Source: Buxus sempervirens
Taxonomy: Eukaryota; Streptophyta; Magnoliopsida; Buxales; Buxaceae
Assembly: GCA_947561395.2 (NCBI GenBank)
Contig: OX387190.1
Location: 30,560,858-30,624,857, forward strand
DNA length: 64,000 nt
Direction: 5' to 3'
In this document: positions 1-9,661 of the stretch, piece by piece
Position numbering within the stretch: position 1 is the first letter of the stretch
Layout: each line of letters opens with the position of its first letter
The notes under the pieces: generated by a model
What the model saw: the letters and a program-made list of their open reading frames with translations, nothing else
Databases searched by the model: none
Told to the model about the DNA's origin: nothing
Translations under genes and position numbers: made by a program

Positions 1-216
1 AGAGCTAATTTTAACATTGTTGATGGAGTGCTTATACTAATGCTCTGGGGATATGCAGGCAAAGTATGAAGCTACATCAAGCAGCATGAGGTGTCCTGAG
101 CTGCAGGAGATAAAGATAAACCTGTAGGGTTTGGCAATATTGTTAACACAATTTCATCATTTTACTGATAATGTTTTTCCTCTGTTAATGATTTCCATCT
201 GTTTGCCTCTTTTGCA

Positions 217-303
217 GGGCCTAACCGAAAAGTTCAAGGACAAGGACCCACGCCGCAGGTGGATCATGGGCTGTGTACTTTACGTAATGGGATCCCTAGC
301 ATG
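217..303 (+). CDS. 3' terminal exon of an unrecognised gene (partial)
   Basis: A pyrimidine-rich tract ending in TTTTGCAG precedes an open stretch that reads GLTEKFKDKDPRRRWIMGCV and continues with a hydrophobic tail (LYVMGSLA) before a TGA stop at 301-303. The composition (charged run, then a short hydrophobic C-terminus) suggests a tail-anchored or membrane-end protein, but I do not recognise the family. A possible upstream exon lies at about 59-112 after an ATATGCAG acceptor, but its only open frame does not join in phase with this exon through any donor I can see, so it is left out. A different frame of the same exon stays open to about 372, so even the frame is uncertain. Confidence 0.3.
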
Positions 304-577
304 ATCTGCTTTGTTTTGTTTTTCTTTGGTTTTTGTTGGGGTGGGGGGTGGAATCACTTGTGGTTGAACAGGTAAAAGGTTAATTGTAATAATTTCTTTG
401 GGCGTCAAAGTTTAACTTGATGTATTTGTATCTGTATGGCCATGGCCCATGGGCGTCAAATCCAATGGTTTTAGGCTTTTAGCAACGTGTATCGAGCCTC
501 TTGACGAATGGTGGCAAATCCGAAGATGTAAAACAGTAGAAGTAAAAGTGTAAAACTGGTTTTAAAAAAAAAAAAGA

Positions 578-721
578 TAATCGGGTTGAACCCGATTAGT
601 GGCGGGTTGGGTTCGGTTTGGGGTTTTCCCAACACGCCACTAATCGGGTTCAACCCGACCCAACCCGATTATCTCTCAACCCGATTATGACCCGCCCGAA
701 CCCGACCCGTTACCACCTCTA
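578..721. repeat. CCCGA/TCGGG-rich inverted repeat, hAT-like end fragment
   Basis: Two arms at about 578-605 and 633-660 are near reverse complements built from the words AATCGGGTT and AACCCGA. The right edge ends in CCGTTACCACCTCTA, which looks like a hAT terminal sequence. I find no matching left terminus or target duplication, so this is a fragment. Confidence 0.4.
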
Positions 722-959
722 CTTGGGATCATTGGAGAAAGTTCTCAAATTCAATTCCATGTTTAAAACTAACCCAAATCATTACCCTCCGAGTTCAAAT
801 CAACTTGCTAGTTGCTAGAAATGTATAAATGGTAGAGTTTTATTATGCCACATTATAAATAAAAAATTGTCTTTGTCATCCCGTTTGCCAATTCAACTCG
901 CGCGTTCACCATCCCTAAGCAAGGGTTGTATTGTATCATCTACAGTAAAGATTTCATTT

Positions 960-1145
960 ACAGCCTTACAACAAGGCATACAATCCTGGGGATGTGCTCC
1001 CTCCAAGGTCTCAGGTTCAAAACCTCTTAGGTACTATCAATTATTTGAGATTATCTTATATCTATGGACCTTAAAGGCTTAAACTTATCCAGGTCATGTG
1101 GGTTGCAGGGTCTTATATAAGCCCCCAGGGATTAGTTGGTTGAGT
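960..1145 (+). repeat. Possible tRNA-derived SINE remnant
   Basis: Positions 1014-1024 match the RNA polymerase III B-box consensus exactly (GGTTCAAAACC), inside a T-arm-like context GGTCTCAGG. No convincing A-box sits at the usual distance upstream, so the element is either degraded or a chance match. Confidence 0.3.
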
Positions 1146-1804
1146 GTAAGGGGGGCGTGTAAGCACCTCATTTTTGCACCCCTCTAAAAGCCTGAAAGCA
1201 AAACCCTAAAAGGAAGATACAAACCCTTAAGAGCAAAAGATAACCTTCTGCCTGAGTCTAAATTGATTGCTATACCGTATCCCAATGGGTAGAGCATCCT
1301 GATACGGTTCCAACGCAATTAAGTTTGCAGGAATCGGAGCCCGGACGGAGAAGATATGAGCAAAACAGTCAAATTTAAAATATCTTAATTAAAATAATTA
1401 AGATAAATGAGAGATAATAAAAATTGGGGAAGCCTAATCCGTCCGAGTGGGCGGTTGAGTCGACTCAGCCTTCACATCAACCAAAAAGGGGGAGAAAAAG
1501 GGCAAATCTGAAAGATTTGCCGCAACCGCACACAATATGCGGTCGCGTGGTGTACGGTTGATTTTCTTTGCCACCGCCTACACGAGCCAATCAGAGCAAG
1601 CGGCGCCGAAAATTCAACCGCACATACAGTACGGTTGCGTGGCGTGTCAGACTGCGGCTGGCCAATTTGTCCCCCCATCATTACTGAAAAGACAAGGACA
1701 AAACCGTACATAATCTACGGTTTTCACCGAAACCGCACAGTATGTGCGGTTACTGTTCATTTTAGGCAAAACCGCTCTGAGTATGCGGTTTTGTCCCTGT
1801 TTGC

Positions 1805-1811
1805 TATAAAA
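1805..1811 (+). promoter_or_regulatory. TATA box of the LTR promoter
   Basis: TATAAAA followed by GGCAAG sits about 650 bases into the LTR, with a C/T-rich leader after about 1850, as expected for an LTR U3/R boundary. Confidence 0.45.
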
Positions 1812-2847
1812 GGCAAGTTCGGACAGTGGGACAGGAGGTTAGTCTTTGTCTGCTCCTCCTCCTTCTCCCTTGCTCCCTGAATCTCCGAACCCCCTCTCTT
1901 CACCTCTCTTTGCTCCAACACCTCCCAAATCCACTCCAAAAGCCTCTCAAGCCCTCCACCTCCCTTCTCCACCACTACCAAGTCTGAAGAATAGAGGTTT
2001 AAGCTGTTGTTGACACTGTAAAGTGGGGCTCCAGCTGCTGTCCAAGCCAAAGGAGGGTGAAGCACATCCCAAAACACGGTTGTAAGTCTAAGGTAAACAT
2101 CTTAGCATGATTCTAATTGACATATATGAGCATGAATGGATTTAGAGTATGCATAAGTTTATATGAAATTATGTGTTTGCTGTTTTATACTTCTAATATG
2201 TTGGTGCATGAAGGAAGGAGCACATTTTTATGCTAGACTATTTCTTCTGTCCCAAGATCACATGCTTCCTTTCCGTCTTTGTTCACATAATCACTGTTTT
2301 GTTTGCTGTTTTAAGCTAAACTAGTTCTTTTGTTATGACCAGCAGCCAGTCCCCCTCCCTTTGACATTTACTGTTCCCTTAGCTTCCAGCCCACCTCCAG
2401 CATGATCCCCCTGTTCGTTTGCTAATCTTAGCATACCTAAAAGCCCCTTTATTTGCTACTGTCCCTGTGATGCTACAGCATGCTTTCATATTTTATCTCA
2501 TTTCTTTACTCTGTAAATACCTGGTATACTCCCTTCACCTCACAATCCATTGTTGTTGATTTGTAAAGGTTGCTTGTCTGCTGTTTGGTGTGTATTGGAA
2601 AACCAAGACAGGGACTCCATGGTCCCTGTCAAGCATTGTACATAATCCAAGATGGGAAAGGCAGCCCCATGCCTCCCCCTCCTTCTTTGATTAAGAAGCT
2701 CAAAAAAAAAGAAACCAAGAGGAGGTTTACTCCTCCCCTGAACCACTGTGGGTCCACGCAGGGGTCCACACAACCTCTGGGACATCACACGAGACACAAG
2801 AACCCAAAGCCCCAGGAAGAATTCCCGTTTGGGGCTTTCAGTGCCAA

Positions 2848-2934
2848 AACCGCATACCCAGAGCGGCTCACCCCTGAACCGCATACACAGAGCGGTTCGC
2901 CCCTGAACCGCATACAAAGAGCGGTTCGAGCCAA
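2848..2934 (+). repeat. Three tandem 29-base hairpin units
   Basis: Units start at 2848, 2877 and 2906. Each begins AACCGCATAC and carries AGCGG about 15 bases in; units 2 and 3 read AGAGCGGTT or AGCGGTTCG and so pair with their own start. They lie within the LTR. Confidence 0.7.
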
Positions 2935-3410
2935 ATCGCACCTGTTCTGCGGTTAAGCCCAGTGAAACCCCCTAATCTGTGAATAATTGAGCAACCCTCA
3001 AACCAAATAACCAAATCCAATAAGCAGGGTTATCCAACATAACCCTGAATGGGAATTGGGCTTGACCTAAGCCCTCTTTGGTATCCGATGGGCCTTCCAA
3101 CGGGGTCCACATCAGACCAACATCACTTGGATAAAAAGATAAAAATCAATTAAAATAAAAGGGACCCACACCTCTGAAGGTCCGATTCAGACTTAATAAA
3201 GTAAGCACGCTGGTGTAAGACATAAGGGTGAGTTGAGCCAAAGTTGACTCGAACCAGAGAAGCACCTGGGACCCGTCAACCGACGGGGCAGACCGAGGTG
3301 TCTACGGACTTCCCCGGACTGTAATCGAAACCTTAGCCGGAATCTCAAGCCGCAGACCAAAGCATATATCCTTAGGGCACCGAGGTGTCTGCCTGCACCC
3401 CATCAGGCAG

Positions 3411-3420
3411 TGGCGACTCC
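3411..3420 (+). other. Retrotransposon primer-binding site
   Basis: TGGCGACTCC begins two bases after the LTR end. The TGG start and sequence fit a tRNA 3' end used as reverse-transcription primer; I recall this form from Tat/Ogre-type elements (tRNA-Arg). Confidence 0.5.
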
Positions 3421-4187
3421 TTATACCCCCATTCCCTCGCACCCTTTCATCGCGTGCACCATCCCGCTTCGCGTCGCGCGTTCATCACCACGACGTGCGC
3501 ACAGGGCGGATACCCTATGTTCCAAAAAAATAAAAAGGGCATGTAGGCAAGGGCCAACAAAATATTTACTTGGTGGGCCCACAACTATGTTTCTTGTTGC
3601 AGGGTTGTAGCTGTGGTGACCTTAGTGTAAATGATGAGTCGCACCCTAAGCAGCGTGCGTGATTTGGGTGAGCTTATTTTATGCACGTGGGCTTATTCCT
3701 GTTGGTCCCACATTATAAAATCATCGATCCTCGTAGATATTTCACTCATCGCCAATCAATCCCCTGTCTGATAACTACTACGGAAAGATCATTCTATACT
3801 GCAACTGTAACGTGGCTTCATCTCTATACGTTTGTAGCCATATAAGCATTTACGTGTATCAATCTCATTGGAGATCGGCAGAGGAATTGGTCCCGATGCT
3901 TACAGGCGCAACAGTAGCACAGTGTGTCCGTTACATTCTCGTGATTCATGAGCCGCGTGCTGGACGATATCGTGGACGGTGCATAGTGTGAGTGCTGTCA
4001 CCGTTATACGGGGATACAAAGTACAAACGCGGTTGTTTTGTCACCACTACTCTCTTCTTTGTACCTGTAAAGCTTTTTTCTCATATTTATTCCCGTCATA
4101 ACTTGTCGGCAAGAGAGTGCGGGAGAGAGAGAGAACTAGAGAGCAACGTTTCAGGCTATAACGTTGGCCGAGAGAGACACAGAGCGA
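3421..4187. other. Remnant of retrotransposon leader, then GCL1-like upstream region
   Basis: No open reading frame of merit is present. The first part continues retrotransposon-like sequence to about 3600. The rest is upstream sequence of the GCL1-like gene, with a purine-rich 5' leader (GAGAGAGAGA) at about 4120-4170. No clear TATA box is assigned. Confidence 0.4.
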
Positions 4188-6194
4188 ATGTCTCCCACAG
4201 TGGAGTTTGCTTCTCATGGAAGCCACGAGGACAGCCAAGAAATGCTAGAAGCCTTCCCGGCGGTAGCTTTTACGGCTACTAATCTATCCCTTCCGGCAGA
4301 CATGTTCTTGAAGGCGGCCATCTCCCTCAAAGACCACGTATGTGACTTTACTTACTCGGTTGCTCTTCCTTCCAAGTTCCAATATTCACTTTTCGTTTAC
4401 AACTTTCTGTCTTGGGTTTAGGTTGTTGAAATTACGTGGAAAAAAGGCGGTGGACACAACATAGACCCAACGGTATACACGGGCTTGCTTGGTACGGCTT
4501 TCACCTGCTTACGTTCTTACCGGGCCACCGGCTCCCAGCAGGACCTGCTATTGTGCTCGGATATAGTTGATACGTGCGCCCTGTTCGCACGTACTTCCAA
4601 CAGGTTCGCACTACTCTACTTGCTCCTTTCTGGTTTTTTACTCTGCCGAGGCCCAGCTCGCTTCGGATCGAAGTGACTCGAGTCAACTCAACTCGTCTAC
4701 AGCTCGTATGTAATTAATTAATACTTGCAGTTTGGTGACGATTGCAGGCACTTGACGTTCTTACGAGGTAGAGGAGGGGTTTACGCGCTTGGGGCCGTGG
4801 TTGCCAATTACAGAGGTGATCAACAAAGGCGTGACCTCTTCTTGGATCTATTCTTCGAGGTACTGTGTGATTTTTGCCTTAGCATCAGATCATGAATCTG
4901 ACCCTTCTCCATGAACTTTAGATGGGAAGCCAATTAATTTCTTCTTCTACTGTATTTGAATCAAATCATTGGTTAAATTTTCTTACATGAACTTGCACTG
5001 GCCTGTAAAGATTAAAAAAAATTGCAGATACTGTTCAATTAATGAGCAATAATTTTGTCTGAGTGAAACACTTGAATCTAATAGTCATCGATGTTCAGAT
5101 GGCAAAGGAAAGAGCCCTCCCAATTGGACCGGAGGAGGGTGGTTTGGGCATGTCCTATGGGCTGCTTTGTTCATAAACAAGCACCTTGGGCAAGAGACGG
5201 TGCCCAAGCACTTTCTCATGCCAGTAGTGGAAGCTGCATTGGCCGGCGGTCGGGCGGGTTCATCCGACAACACAGCTTGCCTTTTGATGTATCGGTGGCA
5301 TGGAACGAGGTACTGGGGTGCGGCTCACGGCCTCGCCGGAATTCTTCATGTCCTCCTCCACTTCCCACTCTCTCCAGAAGATACTGAAGATGTTAAGAGG
5401 ACTCTCAGGTACATGATGAGGAACAGATTTCCTCACAGCGGCAATTATCCCTCCAGTGAAGGCAACCCAAGGGACAAGTTGGTGCAGTGGTCACATGGTG
5501 CTGGTGGCATGGCCATCACTCTATGCAAGGCTGCTCAGGTTAGTAACCTCTATAAATTTATCTCTCTCCAATAATTTAGGGGTCATTAACTTCACCCTGA
5601 CCTTCCGAAATTTTGGGAGTATATAAGGAGAAAGTTAGGTCATTTTCAACGTGCTTACCGTTTTATCATTTTGAGAAAAGTTTAGATTTTTCGAAAAATG
5701 ACTGCATCTGCAGCATAAATCTCATTCACACTATGTACAACAAAGTACAGTGATGTGGGGCCATGGATTATTCACTTTGGTAAATCCCACATCAACAGAA
5801 ATCAGTGGCTTGACGCTCAATAGAAGTGACTGTTTCTTCTCTGTCTCTGTAGGTGTTCTCAGGCGATAGGGAATTCCGAGACGCTGCTGTAGAAGCAGGG
5901 GAAGTGGTGTGGAAGGATGGATTGGTGAAGAAGGTGGGACTTGCAGACGGCGTGAACGGAAATGCTTATGCTTTCCTTTCCCTGTTTCGTCTGACTGGGG
6001 AGAGCATATACAAGCACAGAGCAGAGGCATTTGCAAGTTTCTTATATCAAAATACAAGCAAGCTAGTAACAAATGGTCACGTGTGTGGGGCTGACCACGC
6101 CTACTCCCTCTTCCAAGGGCTCGCAGGAACGGCTTGCCTTTGGTTTGACATAGTTTTCCCCGAAAACTCAAGGTTTCCTGGGTTTGAGCTTTAA
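4188..6194 (+). CDS. GCL1: LanC-like protein GCL1 homologue, frame-broken (likely pseudogene)
   Basis: Five exons: 4188-4337, 4422-4603, 4748-4859, 5099-5538, 5853-6194, all with GT-AG borders. The start ATG at 4188 (MSPTVEF) suits the plant GCL1 family better than the in-frame ATG at 4164. Exons 1-3 read cleanly (VVEITWKKGG, TVYTGLLGTAFTCLRSY, GGVYALGAVVANYRGDQ). Exon 4 enters as MAKERALPIGPEEGGLGMSY, but that frame stops at 5174-5176; coding resumes in another frame from about 5158 (WAALFINKHLGQETVPKHF) and runs cleanly through RYWGAAHGLAGILHVLLHFP to the end. A short piece that I recall as containing a G-R-A-G segment is missing at the switch, so this looks like a deletion rather than a miscalled base. 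The usual LanC zinc ligands are absent: WSHGAGG where enzymes have W-C-H-G, and GLADG where they have G-x-C-H-G. The family relates to bacterial lanthionine cyclases and human LANCL proteins; plant function is unsettled. Confidence 0.85.
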
Positions 6195-6353
6195 GGAGTA
6201 ATAATAGATAGTTGAAACTCTCTCCTTTTTAGATCAAAGCTTGCACTACTTATAGTGATGATGTGCATATAAAAATAGATAGCTGATAAATTGAGATCCA
6301 AATCAAATATATTTTACCATTTTGATCCCAATTTTCCCCAAGACACGGAAAAC

Positions 6354-7109
6354 TAGAGCTGTAAATTTTGCAGCCCACCCGACCCAGCCTGAATAACAGC
6401 CCTATTTACGGTTTGAGTTTGAGTTTGGGTTTGGGTTTGGTCTGGGCTCAATTTCAAGCCTAAAGTTGAGTTCAGGCTGGGCTCGGATTCACACAACCCA
6501 GCCCAAAAAACCCAAAATGATTTGCCCCTTGCGAAAACCCTAGGTGAGGTTGGTTGAGTATTGTAACTGCATTCTCTCAACTCTTTAGTCTTGACTCTCC
6601 TCTGAACAAGAACAACAGCCACCTTCTTCTCGCATCGCAAAGCAAGTATGTAATAAATTTAAAATTCCTGTTTGTTTAATTGAATGCAATGAACTTGAAG
6701 TTGATTTGAATAACCTTGCTTTATAATGTTTGAAAATGTCTATTTGTTTGAAAATTGTTATTATATTTCAATAACCTTGCTTCATTGTATTGCTTGATTT
6801 TATAAGCTAGTTCATCTAATACCATCATAAGCTCAAAAGTTTGAAGGAGCTATAGTAAATATTTCTAGCCTAATACGGAACAAAATCAATGTTTGTTAAG
6901 AAATTTTGTTATATGTATCAAAATAGTGTAGTTTTATACATATAAATACATCATTATATCAATTAGAAAAGAGAAGTATGGGCTGGCCCGAACTCAACAG
7001 TTAGTTTTAGGGTTGGGTTCTGGTTCAAGAGTTTGGGTTGACTAATTTTAGATAAGGTTGAGCCCGAACTCATTAGAACCCAACTCGACCTGCCTTGCTT
7101 TCAGCTCTA
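6354..7109. mobile_element. Non-autonomous hAT-type transposon with 8-base target duplication
   Basis: Terminal inverted repeats TAGAGCTG (6354-6361) and CAGCTCTA (7102-7109) are flanked by a perfect direct duplication CGGAAAAC at 6346-6353 and 7110-7117. The 756-base interior is AT-rich with GGGTTTGGGTTTGG tracts near the left end and holds no transposase-like frame. Eight-base duplications and TAG-starting ends are typical of hAT elements. Confidence 0.88.
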
Positions 7110-7117
7110 CGGAAAAC

Positions 7118-9649
7118 TGCAGATCAGTGCAGAGAGTGGTTTTGGAGGTGAAATTTGATTGATAACTATAATATATGTATGGGCATTTCTTCATTTGAAC
7201 CCAAGAGCTCGCACCTTTGGGTTTATATATCTCAAGACCCAGTGTCGGATCCAACGGTGTGGATCGAGCTCAGAGGTTTATACTAACATACATCTTACAC
7301 TGAGTCTACAAACCCACAATTTTTTTTTCTATTCTTAATTTTCACAAAAAGAAAAAAGAAAAAAGAAAAAAACGACTCAAGAAAATTAGTAACTATTATC
7401 TAATTAACTTGTTTGTTATTAAGTTAATTGTTATGATAATATAATCATTAAGCAATTGTTATGATAATACATCTTGATCAAATGTAGGCCTGTGACTTGT
7501 AACGGAGAAGAATTTACCCTATAGAACGTACGTAGGATCCTGTGGATATAAATCAACAAAGCTATTAGCTTCGCATAGTCTGGGCTCGGAAGAGTTTGTT
7601 TGAAATAAGGCTCGGCGCCGGCCTATTAAAAATTGATGGGTAGACATCTTAACCTAAAAGCTAATGGGCTGAGGTTCATCTCATTCAGTTTCGCAATTGA
7701 GTTTTGAGGCCCAAAAGCTTATCAATCACAAGATTAGAAACCATGGGATAAGAAAAATAGATCAAATCAGATTAAAAAAGGGTAACGTTTCAAATTAAAA
7801 GTAGTTGGATTTTAATTGGGCTCTAACACGATAGCCCATATCATACTCAATTCGATTCCACGGGTCCCACGTCCAGTGGATTCACATACCTCAAGTTCAC
7901 AAAAAAAAAAAAACGATTTACACGCCTCAACAAACAAGTTGCAAGTGACAAACATTCCAATCAATCGCAAAGCGTTTCCTCTAAAGCTAAAATCCCGTGG
8001 TTCTGTGAAACCACAGGTTTGGATGAAGTTTGGATGTATAGGGCCCCCCTTTTGACATGGCATCCATCCATGTGTTTCACGCCGGTACTATTAAGTGGCG
8101 TCAGGTGAAACACTCTCAATCAATCGAGGCCATCAAATCAACCTATACAACTCAAGAGCATTTCGTCTAGAGCCCCTCGTGATATCATCTAAAATGGACG
8201 AATGGATTGAAGCCACACATACCTTAACATAATAACTCATAGAAACGGGCGTTAATGCTTTTTTCATTGTTTTGTTCTGTGTCAGACAGTTCAGCCCATC
8301 GTTAGTCCATTTTTGTTTTTTTTATTTAGTTTTTACAAAACCCCCCTCATTTCCTTCTACTGAAACATAACTTCTCTCATTCTTCTTCTTCATCTTCTTG
8401 TTCTTCTTCAACAACCAATCTCTCTAACAAAAATAGCAATACAAAAAATAAAGATCTAAAGCCTTTTAACCGCGAAAATTATAAAACTATAACAATCCAT
8501 TTTGCTTGTGACAAACACCAAATTTCAACAAAATCAGGGGTTTTAGTTTTTAGAGTTTAAAAACTAAATAAAAACAATCATAAGACTTTCTCGCCCAAGA
8601 GGTTTTCCTCTTATTTGGCTGCAACGATGGAAGTGTTTTGCCAAGATTTTACTTTGAGAGCAATCGACCTTAGAGAGCCTAGCTTTGCGACTCCTTCTTT
8701 GGTTGTTGAAGAAGAACAAAGAGAGCTGGAGAGGAGGTCTGGGTTTTCGATCTATGAGTCTTGCTGATATACGACTCCTTCCTTGATTGTTAAAGAAGAA
8801 TAGAGAATTGGAGAAGAGGCCTGAATTGTAGCAGATGAAGATTTGGGCTGGGTAGAAAGAAAAGATTTTAGTTTTCGATTTTCAAAAACTACACAAATCT
8901 AAAAAAAACTTGATGAAGACTGAACTCGTCTGATACCATCAAAGAATAAAACAATAATAATTTTCAAAAAAAAAAAAGAATAATAAAAAATAAACGGGCT
9001 TTAACGCCCGCTCTTATCTCCGTTCGCGCATCATCGATGGTATCACCGAGTTGGTTTAGACGAAACGCTCTCGTAAAAACCATAGGTTGACCTGATCCCA
9101 GCCGTCAACCGGCAACAAAGCATGAGAACAAGGTTATTGTGCTGCGACACATGGCGTGCGGCCCCTTTTCTTCCACTGAAGAACAAAATTCCCAATCACG
9201 ACCGGACCCACGAGAATGGAGACGCAGACACTCTCCTTGGAACAAGTAATTCCTGCAGCATCCTCTCACCAACCGAAGCGCCATTTCTTTTTCCCAAAAA
9301 ATTGTCACCACCGACTCAATGCTAAACAAAGTTAGCAATCCAGCTAGAATTTAAAACCCCGTTGGTCCATGACACGTTTCATCTCTTTTGGATTCCTGCT
9401 GTAAGCCTGTAATACGCTTGCGGCCGATCTGATGGTCTTTATTGTTTAGCAATTCGAGCACATTTAAATGGGTTTTCAGCTTTTCATCCTGTGTCCTTTG
9501 TTTTAGAATTTGGAGCCCCTTCTCCTTTCATGTCTATAGAGTGAACAACAGTGAGGCAGACAGGGACAGAGAGATAGAGATAGCAAGAGAGCAAGAGGGG
9601 TTGCTGTGTTTCTGCTTTTGTTCTTTTTTCTTGAAGGTTGAAAGCTCTA
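7118..9649. other. Gene-free spacer with one possible inverted-repeat element
   Basis: No gene is recognisable. Between about 8247 and 9012 the edges carry ACGGGCGTTAATGC and its imperfect complement GCTTTAACGCCCGC, so this may be another small DNA transposon, but no target duplication is visible. The last part is the upstream and leader region of the kinase gene, with a GAGATAGAGATAG-type tract at about 9570-9600. Confidence 0.4.
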
Positions 9650-9661
9650 ATGCTCGAAGAC

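Larger units (their letters stand above)
1158..3409 (+). mobile_element. Long LTR of a Tat/Ogre-like Ty3-gypsy retrotransposon
   Basis: The block opens with TGTAAGCACC and ends with GGCA directly before a tRNA-primer-like site, which gives an LTR of about 2.25 kb with TG...CA ends. Long LTRs are usual for the Tat/Ogre lineage. A TATAAAA box at 1805-1811 is placed as expected for an LTR promoter, so U3 would run from 1158 to about 1835. Inside are many short GCGGTT/AACCGC palindromes, including three tandem 29-base units at 2848-2934. No gag or pol sequence and no second LTR occurs downstream, so this is a truncated element. Family assignment rests on my recall of LTR ends and primer site, not on a search. 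Confidence 0.6.

Noticed and set aside
2848..2934. CRISPR-like direct repeats
   Set aside because: Three 29-base units are directly adjacent with no spacers, in a plant LTR.
2540..2956. Opposed open frames in the LTR
   Set aside because: They come from the tandem hairpin units; the peptides are repeats of the unit.
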